A stretch of DNA of 57,357 nucleotides from Lacihabitans sp. LS3-19 (GTDB lineage Bacteria > Bacteroidota > Bacteroidia > Cytophagales > Spirosomataceae): contig NZ_RJUA01000028.1 of NCBI RefSeq assembly GCF_024343575.1, forward strand, positions 20,785-78,141, in the 5' to 3' direction. Positions 8,566-15,492 of this stretch are shown here, piece after piece; the stretch's first letter is position 1; every line of letters starts with the position of its first letter. The notes below the pieces were generated by a model. The model was given only the letters and a program-made list of their open reading frames with translations, did no database searches and was not told where the DNA came from. Made by a program: the position numbers and the translations under genes.

Positions 8566-8943
8566 ATGAAAACAAAAGTTTTAATTCTCATCTCGATATT
8601 TGCAATGGCACTAAGTACCGAAGTATTGGCTCAGAAAAAAGAATTGCGTCACGTGGTGATGTTTAAATTCAAAGATAACAGCACTCCTGAAGATATCAAA
8701 AAAGTAGAGGATGCTTTCAGAGCTTTGCCAACCAAAATAAAGCAAATTAAAGGCTATGAATGGGGAACAAACAATAGCCCAGAAGGCCTTGATCAAGGAT
8801 TTACGCATGTATTCTTTTTGACTTTCAAAAGTGAAGAAGACCGTGCAATTTACCTTCCTCACCCAGATCACAAAGCATTTGGCAAAGTTCTTGGGCCACA
8901 TCTTGACAAAGTGATGGTGCTAGACTATTGGGCAAAAAAATAA
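8566..8943 (+). CDS. Secreted Dabb (stress-responsive A/B barrel) protein
   Basis: This protein of 125 residues has a signal peptide (MKTKVLILISIFAMALSTEVLAQ) and then a single Dabb domain: ELRHVVMFKFKD, a helix, YEWGTNNSPEGLDQGFTHVFFLTFKSEEDRAIYLPHPDHKAF and VMVLDYW. Dabb proteins form dimeric alpha/beta barrels of varied function. The family word YLPHPDHKAF is clear. It starts 18 bp after trpB and ends one base before the AlkB-like gene, so it may share their transcript. The export signal makes a direct role in tryptophan synthesis unlikely. Confidence 0.85.
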   Translation: MKTKVLILISIFAMALSTEVLAQKKELRHVVMFKFKDNSTPEDIKKVEDAFRALPTKIKQIKGYEWGTNNSPEGLDQGFTHVFFLTFKSEEDRAIYLPHPDHKAFGKVLGPHLDKVMVLDYWAKK

Positions 8944-8944
8944 A

Positions 8945-9526
8945 ATGCTTAGCCTTTTTCCTTCCGAAAACCTCCTTCCTTTTGATGGCGAGGTGCTTTT
9001 TTATGCCGATTTCATAGGAAATGAGTATTTTGAATTGCTGAAATCAGAGATAAATTGGAAGCAAGAAGGCATGAAAATGTATGGAAAAGAGGTGCTTTTC
9101 CCGAGGCTAACTGCTTGGTATGCTGAAGAGGGCAAAACTTATAAATATTCAGGATTGGTTAATATTCCACAAAAATTCACCCCCAATCTTTTAAAAATTA
9201 AAGAAATGGTAGAGTTGAAAACAGCTAAAAAATTCAACTCTGCCTTACTCAATTATTACAGAAACGGCCAAGACAGCATGGGTTGGCATGCTGACGATGA
9301 AACTGAATTAGGCAAAGATCCAGTGATTGCTTCTATATCTTTGGGAGCAGAGAGAAAGTTTCAGTTCAAACACAAAACAATACCCAAAACACTGATAAAC
9401 ATGAACTTATCACCTGGAAGTTTATTGATGATGCAGAGTACCACACAACACCATTGGCTGCATCAAGTGCCTAAAATTAAAGAAGCTGGGGAGAGGATTA
9501 ATATTACTTTTCGGTGGATAAAATAA
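8945..9526 (+). CDS. AlkB-like 2OG-Fe(II) dioxygenase (DNA alkylation repair)
   Basis: The 193-residue protein has the AlkB-family core. The iron ligands are HxD at His115 and Asp117 (GWHADDE) and the distal His in HHWLHQVPK (about 173). The 2-oxoglutarate/substrate arginines lie in RINITFR at the end, and the strand NYYRNGQDSMG comes before the HxD. The layout is that of ALKBH2/3-type enzymes, which oxidatively remove methyl groups from 1-meA and 3-meC. It starts one base after the Dabb gene and converges on the AlkA-like glycosylase, with 4 bp between the stops. Confidence 0.9.
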   Translation: MLSLFPSENLLPFDGEVLFYADFIGNEYFELLKSEINWKQEGMKMYGKEVLFPRLTAWYAEEGKTYKYSGLVNIPQKFTPNLLKIKEMVELKTAKKFNSALLNYYRNGQDSMGWHADDETELGKDPVIASISLGAERKFQFKHKTIPKTLINMNLSPGSLLMMQSTTQHHWLHQVPKIKEAGERINITFRWIK

Positions 9527-9530
9527 ATAT

Positions 9531-10421
9531 TCAATCTTTGTCACTCAACCACCTCCACAAATAAAAAACTAAATAAGCTTCCCAGCCTGGGTATTGTGCA
9601 AAAATGGCTTCTTGTTGGCTTCGGCTTCCTTTTTTCGGAATATTTTTCAGACCAAATAGTGCTTGGTTTATTCCCGCATCGCCATAAGGAATTGCTTCGG
9701 CATTTTTAATACATTTCATGAGTGTGTATTGTGCGGTCCACTCACCAATTCCTCTGAAACTCACCAGATATTTCATCATTTCTTGGTGGGTATTATGAGC
9801 TTTTACTTTTTCAAAACTTATCTCTCCATTCGCAAATGAATTGGCCAGATTACACATATAGTCAATCTTTTGTCTCGAAAATTTCATTTCTTTGAGCAGC
9901 TCTACTTCGGCATTTTTCAGTACTTTTGGTTTAGGAAATAAAAAGTATTTTTGATTTTCATATTCCAAAAATTCCCCATAATACTCAACCAATGCTCTTT
10001 TGATTTTATAGGCAAAAGTGAGATTGATCTGTTGGCCGATTATGCTCCAACTCATCACTTCGAAAAGGTCAGGAATAGCCATTAATCGCAGCCCAGCATA
10101 TTTTTCAGAAAGAAAAGCTAGGTCGGAGTCTTGTTTTAATAAATCATAAAATTGCGTTAAATCTCGACCCAAATCAAACCAATCTGTTACTATTTCAACG
10201 AGCTTTTCTTGGTTTTTCAGCTCCCCTTTTAGGATTTCCATTGCTAAATTTTCTCCTTCATGACTTACCTCTACCAAAACCAATTGCCTGTCTATTTCAA
10301 ATAACTTCCTGACTTTGCCATTCGCCACTTGGTGCATACATTCGTCAAATCCACGGTCGAGAAACCAGAGGCATTCTGAAAAATTAAAATTGAGAGGTGT
10401 CTTTATTTTTGAAAAATCCAA
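9531..10421 (-). CDS. AlkA-like DNA-3-methyladenine glycosylase
   Basis: This base-excision repair enzyme has 296 residues. An AlkA N-terminal domain (about 1-110) is followed by an HhH-GPD glycosylase domain: MSWSIIGQQINLTFAYKIKRAL, then the helix-hairpin-helix FRGIGEWTAQYTLMKC and the catalytic aspartate at about 248 (AIPYGDAGINQAL). No iron-sulfur cysteines follow the domain, consistent with AlkA rather than Nth/MutY. Encoded convergently with the AlkB-like dioxygenase, it would remove 3-alkyl purines that AlkB does not reverse. Confidence 0.9.
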   Translation of the reverse strand: MDFSKIKTPLNFNFSECLWFLDRGFDECMHQVANGKVRKLFEIDRQLVLVEVSHEGENLAMEILKGELKNQEKLVEIVTDWFDLGRDLTQFYDLLKQDSDLAFLSEKYAGLRLMAIPDLFEVMSWSIIGQQINLTFAYKIKRALVEYYGEFLEYENQKYFLFPKPKVLKNAEVELLKEMKFSRQKIDYMCNLANSFANGEISFEKVKAHNTHQEMMKYLVSFRGIGEWTAQYTLMKCIKNAEAIPYGDAGINQALFGLKNIPKKGSRSQQEAIFAQYPGWEAYLVFYLWRWLSDKD

Positions 10422-10487
10422 AATTTCGAAATTATTATTTTGCTAAGAAAAAATGTCTTTTAGCAATTATTCCAATAAACAAAAGCA

Positions 10488-12488
10488 TTATTTTACAACA
10501 TTTATAGTGCCTTGCATAAGTGTATAATGTCCTGGGAAAGTGCATACAAAGGTATATTTACCCGGTTTTTCGGGAGCAGTAAAGTAAATCGTTTCAGAAC
10601 TCTCTGGTTGTAAAATCCAAGTATGAAAAAGCACTTCATCCATGTTTGGCACATAAGCATTTTTCTCTGCATCTAAACCCATATCGAAGGCCTTCATGCC
10701 CACTTTATCAACAGTACCTGGCTTTACAATGAGTAAATTATGCAGCATGTCGTCATTGTTGTTAAAAGTCAACTTCACTTTAGCTCCGGCTTTTACCTGA
10801 ATACTCGAAACATTAAATTTCAAGCCTGGCTTAGTGCCTATTGATATCGTTTGATCCACTTTGCCATACCACTCCTCTGGCATTGCACTTTGCCTTTTCG
10901 CTGAGACTTTAGCTGGCATCATCTTGCCAGCGTCCATATCCATACCTGCATGTTGGCTATGGTCCATTGGTTTAACTTCTGCTACTTTATATTTTTCAAT
11001 GTCTACTGATCCAGGCTGTTGATTTATCCTGTTTAAAGTATAATACCCAAAATCATGTAGAAGATTATCTCCTTCCGAATTTTTAACCCCTGGCAGTCTA
11101 ATTTCATAAATTTCTCCTAAAATCAATGAATCCAAAACAATCCTTGCTGAAAGATTATCGTCAGCAACTTTGACCGCTTTTAATATTCTTTTCTGAAGAT
11201 TAATAACTGGACTGCCATAAATATGATGGTATTTGTAGTTAAAGCTATTTAAAACATAACTTTCTGGATCAAGAAGTGTCTTGGAATCTACCGGTTTCGT
11301 AAAGTTTAATTCAAAACCATCAGGCATAGACTTTATTTCTTTTATTTCAAAAGGCGTCTCACCTGTCCAAACCAAGCGTTGCAATCCAAAATCATCTTTA
11401 CCAGTTGAAGCCCAACCGCGGCTAGTCATACCTACAAACATAGACTGATCAAGGCCCCAACGCAAGCGAAGAATTCCTGATTGAAAGCCTTCTCTAAAAG
11501 CATAGCAAGCACCTTGGTAAACTCCATCAATTTTTTCCAAAGTCATTCTCATAATTTTACTATGCCCTTGGTCTCCAACAAAGCATTGATTTTCGAAAGG
11601 CCCAAAATTAGCATTATCAGCATTTTCAATTATGTCAGAGGTTGAAATACCCATTAAGGTATGTGGAAACCAAACTGCTGGCACTTTTAAATCGGGCAAA
11701 CTTTTGGCCACTTTGTACATTGGTTCGCCAGAGTCGATTACATCTTTTTCTTTCAAAGTAAGAGGAGAACCCGGCTCACCTGTCCAAGCTAATCCTGCCA
11801 CATTTCCAGCAAAATCACCCTTTTCTAAATGTGTAACTCTTCCAGAACCCACCCAGTCGCCTTGGTTTTCTCCATAGAGTATATCACCATTTCTGAGGGC
11901 CACATAACCAGCGGGTGACCTTAAACCTGTAGCCCAAGGCGTCATTTTACCATCAGGAGAAATTTTCAACATCCAGCCTCTCCATTTTGTAAGGCTCCCG
12001 CCTTTACCTATCCAGTCTACATTTAATGTAAATATCATGTCGCCGTCAGGCAATTGAACTGGGCCATAAGAATATTGATGGTAGTTGCCCGATAGTGGAA
12101 ACTTGTAAAACGCCTTGTATTTATCCGCAACGCCATCTTTGTTTTCGTCAGTTATTATTGTTACTTCTCCTCTTTGGGTAGCCCAAAGTTTATTATCGAT
12201 ATATGCCAAGCCTAAAGGCTCATGCAAGCCAGAGGCGAATTTTTTGAAACTCGGCAAAGAATTATTGTACATATATGGATTGGAAATCATCCAAATATCT
12301 CCTTTTCTTGTACTTACGGCAACTTTTCCGTCTGGTATAACAGCTATCCCTCCTACCTCCAAGTCAATGTCAGCAGGTACTGGTACAGTTACAATTTTAT
12401 AATAATTTTCTTCAGTTTTGAGCTTATTTTGGGCAAACACAAAACTTACAGAAACTAAAAAACAGATGGTTATATTAAAGATTTTCAT
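10488..12488 (-). CDS. Secreted beta-propeller protein with C-terminal cupredoxin
   Basis: This protein of 666 residues has a signal peptide (to about residue 19). Residues ~30-380 form a propeller of the membrane-bound-dehydrogenase/PVC type (IAVIPDGKVAVSTRKGDIW, GLHEPLGLAYIDNKLWATQRGEVTII, DKYKAFYKFPL, VWFPHTLMGIS). An intermediate domain and a His/Met-rich linker (MDHSQHAGMDMDAGKMM) follow. The C-terminal ~110 residues are an auracyanin/azurin-like cupredoxin with probable copper ligands His583, Cys649, His654 and Met658. The fusion suggests a periplasmic oxidase whose electrons pass to its own copper domain (inference). The PA14 gene lies upstream on the same strand, 39 bp away. Confidence 0.8.
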   Translation of the reverse strand: MKIFNITICFLVSVSFVFAQNKLKTEENYYKIVTVPVPADIDLEVGGIAVIPDGKVAVSTRKGDIWMISNPYMYNNSLPSFKKFASGLHEPLGLAYIDNKLWATQRGEVTIITDENKDGVADKYKAFYKFPLSGNYHQYSYGPVQLPDGDMIFTLNVDWIGKGGSLTKWRGWMLKISPDGKMTPWATGLRSPAGYVALRNGDILYGENQGDWVGSGRVTHLEKGDFAGNVAGLAWTGEPGSPLTLKEKDVIDSGEPMYKVAKSLPDLKVPAVWFPHTLMGISTSDIIENADNANFGPFENQCFVGDQGHSKIMRMTLEKIDGVYQGACYAFREGFQSGILRLRWGLDQSMFVGMTSRGWASTGKDDFGLQRLVWTGETPFEIKEIKSMPDGFELNFTKPVDSKTLLDPESYVLNSFNYKYHHIYGSPVINLQKRILKAVKVADDNLSARIVLDSLILGEIYEIRLPGVKNSEGDNLLHDFGYYTLNRINQQPGSVDIEKYKVAEVKPMDHSQHAGMDMDAGKMMPAKVSAKRQSAMPEEWYGKVDQTISIGTKPGLKFNVSSIQVKAGAKVKLTFNNNDDMLHNLLIVKPGTVDKVGMKAFDMGLDAEKNAYVPNMDEVLFHTWILQPESSETIYFTAPEKPGKYTFVCTFPGHYTLMQGTINVVK

Positions 12489-12527
12489 ATTTTTTTCGAG
12501 ATTTTTTCGAACAGCTTTTAAATAGAA

Positions 12528-14198
12528 TTACCAAATCAAATTGTAAGAAACTGAGTTTGTAGCCGGAACTAACAAAACACTCTCATCGTCTATTTGCACT
12601 ATTTGAGCTTTTAATTTTTCATTTATTTGAATGTAGCAATCGCCAACTTTATAGACGCCTTTTTCCACTTTAACTATTTCTTTACTTCTTCCCAACACTA
12701 GGTTCGTATTTGAAGTATTTTTAAAGTTGAACATTACATTGAATCCAGCATTCATTGGCAAAATCTGTTCTGTCAATCCAAGACCTTGCTCAGTTTGGTA
12801 TTCGAAAATTGGAGAATTATCACTGTCCATTTCTTGTCCAAGATAATTTATGCTGACAGGCTTATTGTTTTGATCAAGTAGAATATCTTTTCCAGAAAAA
12901 TTGACATACATACCATCGGCTTTAAAAGTCTGTGGCTCGCCTCTTTCGTGCCACATTTCGGTCATATCAGTAAAGTTTCCTTTCCAAATCGTCATCAAAG
13001 ACCCTTTTTCAATGTCAATTGCATAGTTAAGTTTAGACGTAAAACCAGCAGCTAAAGCAGTTGTATTTTTTACCCCATTGTGCATATAGAAGCCTCTTAT
13101 CACCTCTGTTTGCACTTTGGGATTCAGTTTAATGTTTCCGTAATTTTTTATTTCTGGCAATGAAGTAAGGTCGTTTAGGGCATAAGACTTGGCACCGTTT
13201 CCAGAAACCGACAATCCTAAAGCTGGCCTCATCCAGACTTTTAGATATTCTAAATGAAAGTCATGCTTACCTTCTTTTAAGTTTACTTTTTTGCTAAATC
13301 GCTGCCTATCTGAAAAGCTTTCGTCAAATGGAAAAATCAATTCATTGTCAATTGTCAACATAAATTTTCCAGATATATCCAGCATAAAATTGTATATCCC
13401 TGCCTTGTCAACATTTAAAACTCCGTCATATTTCGCAATAAAGTTTTTTCTAGATAAACCCTGTCCAATATCGTAATTCAAAGCATTTATTTCTGCTTTT
13501 GCCATTGATTTACGTCCTTCGGTTGATATTTTATCCCAATCAAAATCTTCCCAAATTTCTCCTTTTAAATCCGTCAGTGTAATTGGCTTTATGTCGCTTT
13601 GCTCTAATATTTTGAGATTTTTCAAGGCAAATTTCCCATTGCTAACTTCAAATTTCAAATGATTTTTTTCTAGGTCTTTAGCTGGAAGTATTATATGTTG
13701 AAGCACTATTAGATTATTGACTTTCACGAAATTTACAGTAATGAATCCCGGCAAATTCTTTGATTTGTCTACACTTATTTCCACATTCTGCCATAAACCT
13801 AAGGCTCTTGCGGCATTTACATCTGGCCTATTTTCAATTCCATTAGTAAGAATTGAGCCAAATTCACTGATAGCCAAACTTAATTTATTTTCGTTTGTAA
13901 GTGCCAAATGAGCAATTGATTGAGGCTCCATTTTACAATCAAATGATAGTATATAACTTTGATTTACTTCTGGAAACACCATCGATGCGTTTCCGTCGGC
14001 AAGTATCGCTCCTTTGCCACTTTTAACCTCTGCTTTTTTAGAAATAGGTGCAATAGATAAATCCGAAACCTCTCTCCAAGAAGCATTCTTCCAAGCATTT
14101 AAATCTACCGGATTTTCATCGTCCAACAAACTTTGAGAATGAACAGAATGAATGCTAAAAGCAAAAAGAAGAACATAAAAAACAAAACGTTTTTTCAT
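12528..14198 (-). CDS. Secreted PA14-domain protein
   Basis: I start at the ATG at 14198 (MKKRFVFYVLLFAFSIHSVHSQS, a clean signal peptide); an ATG at 14219 would add seven residues. Residues ~20-200 resemble a concanavalin-like/DUF1080 sugar-binding sandwich (NAWKNASWREVSDL..., GLWQNVEISVD). Residues ~240-330 form a PA14-like domain (FIAKYDGVLNVDKAGIYNFMLDISGKFMLTIDNELIF ... LEYLKVWMRPALGLSV). The C-terminal ~220 residues are a beta-rich region often found next to these propeller proteins. It is the promoter-proximal gene of a two-gene unit with the propeller/cupredoxin gene. A role in carbohydrate handling at the surface is an inference. Confidence 0.65.
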   Translation of the reverse strand: MKKRFVFYVLLFAFSIHSVHSQSLLDDENPVDLNAWKNASWREVSDLSIAPISKKAEVKSGKGAILADGNASMVFPEVNQSYILSFDCKMEPQSIAHLALTNENKLSLAISEFGSILTNGIENRPDVNAARALGLWQNVEISVDKSKNLPGFITVNFVKVNNLIVLQHIILPAKDLEKNHLKFEVSNGKFALKNLKILEQSDIKPITLTDLKGEIWEDFDWDKISTEGRKSMAKAEINALNYDIGQGLSRKNFIAKYDGVLNVDKAGIYNFMLDISGKFMLTIDNELIFPFDESFSDRQRFSKKVNLKEGKHDFHLEYLKVWMRPALGLSVSGNGAKSYALNDLTSLPEIKNYGNIKLNPKVQTEVIRGFYMHNGVKNTTALAAGFTSKLNYAIDIEKGSLMTIWKGNFTDMTEMWHERGEPQTFKADGMYVNFSGKDILLDQNNKPVSINYLGQEMDSDNSPIFEYQTEQGLGLTEQILPMNAGFNVMFNFKNTSNTNLVLGRSKEIVKVEKGVYKVGDCYIQINEKLKAQIVQIDDESVLLVPATNSVSYNLIW

Positions 14199-14431
14199 AA
14201 AAATATTTGAATGATTCAATTTGAAACCCGAAGTTATTAAAAAATAGATTGATAAACCTCAAATGCGTTGAAATGTGGCACAAAATTGTATTTAATTACA
14301 TTCTGTAACTTTTTTTGAGCTTTAAGATTTTGGAAATCAGTTTCCACTTTTCTATTTAAAACTAAATATTCGAAAATGAAGTCTAATTCGAATTATTGAA
14401 AACCATTCATCACAGTGATTTTTCCAAATTA

Positions 14432-14869
14432 TCAATCTTTATGTTTCACAAATCCATATTTATTTATCAACTCATCATATTCCTGCTGCCAAGTTTTTTT
14501 TGAATGATGTGCTTCTTGATTTTTGATATAATTTCTTACCACCCCTATTTTAGATTCACTTACACTTACAGCAAAATATTCATCTTGCCATTCAAAATAT
14601 CCTTCAACCATTTGTTCTCTATTTATCCAAAAGGCAGATTCCCCTTTTATTAATTGCATTACTTTGCTTATTGTTTGCTCTGAACCAAGTGATACTAAAC
14701 AATGGCAATGTTCTGCATATCCATTTACAAAGTCTATGAATATCCCCTTTTTCTTCGCATTTTCTCTTATGTGCTGCCAGACTTCCGCTCGTATTTGTGG
14801 TGTTCTTAAATATGGAACTCTGTTTTTAGTACTCCATACAAAATGGATATATACTTTTATGTAAGGCAT
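14432..14869 (-). CDS. RAYT: REP-associated Y1 transposase (IS200/TnpA_REP-like)
   Basis: This protein of 145 residues is of the Y1 HUH superfamily. The HUH motif is His54-Cys-His56 in YAEHCHCLVSL and the nucleophilic tyrosine is Tyr114 in VRNYIKNQEAHH. It begins MPYIKVYIHFVWSTKNR, typical of the family. The length is complete. No TnpB or IS200 ends are present. Instead, a cluster of REP-like palindromes lies directly upstream (15054-15392), the hallmark of a domesticated RAYT that moves or processes REP elements. Confidence 0.9.
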   Translation of the reverse strand: MPYIKVYIHFVWSTKNRVPYLRTPQIRAEVWQHIRENAKKKGIFIDFVNGYAEHCHCLVSLGSEQTISKVMQLIKGESAFWINREQMVEGYFEWQDEYFAVSVSESKIGVVRNYIKNQEAHHSKKTWQQEYDELINKYGFVKHKD

Positions 14870-15053
14870 GTTTGATTGTGTTTATCTTATTGAAATTAGA
14901 ATTTTGTATTAAAAATAAAAAGAAAGTCTAGATTTTTTGGCCGAAACCTGATGAAATTAGTTTCTAACCTTTGTCACAACAAATCAATTGCATTCAGCTT
15001 CAGATTAGATTTAAATTCATTATTTGATTTTGTTAAATCCTGTAATTGTTTGT

Positions 15054-15392
15054 TTTGGCTAAAGCCAAATTAGAATCCATTTTAGTATCCACAGGCTAAA
15101 GCCTGTGTCAATTGATTCCCAATCTTTGTATCCACAGGCTAAAGCCTGTGTCAATTGATTCCCAATCTTTGTATCCACAGGCTGAAGCCTGTGGCAATTG
15201 ATTTCTAATCTTTGTCTAACAAATCAATTCCATCCAGCTTTAGCTGGATGTTGATAGAAATTTAAAATCCTTTTTGGTATCCACAGGCTGAAGCCTGTGG
15301 CAATTGATTTCCAATCTTTGTCCAACAAATCAATTCCATCCAGCTTTAGCTGGATGTTGATAGAAATTTAAAATCCATTCTGGCTTTAGCCA
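15054..15392. repeat. Cluster of eight REP-like palindromes (BIME-like)
   Basis: Perfect hairpins with a two-base loop stand at 15054-15069 (TTTGGCT arms), 15090-15107, 15133-15150, 15175-15194 and 15281-15300 (CACAGGCT or CCACAGGCT arms), 15231-15250 and 15337-15356 (CATCCAGCT arms), and 15381-15392 (TGGCT arms). All share a GGCT or AGCT core. The three at 15090-15194 lie on a 43-bp tandem period with the spacer word CAATTGATT(C/T)CCAATCTTTG. The pairs 15175/15231 and 15281/15337 repeat as a unit with a 106-bp period. This fills the stretch of more than 600 bp between the RAYT gene and dnaE. A degenerate copy is seen near 14990. Confidence 0.92.
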
Positions 15393-15492
15393 AATTTTCT
15401 CAATCTATACAAAACCCATTATGCTAAATTTCACGGCAATCACTTGCTAATATATTCACCATATTTGTACCCAACAATGTGCAAAAGCAAAA

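Noticed and set aside
15081-15200. 43-bp tandem repeats resembling a small CRISPR array
   Set aside because: Repeats are contiguous with conserved, not unique, spacers, carry REP-type palindromes and have no cas genes near; a RAYT gene explains them better.
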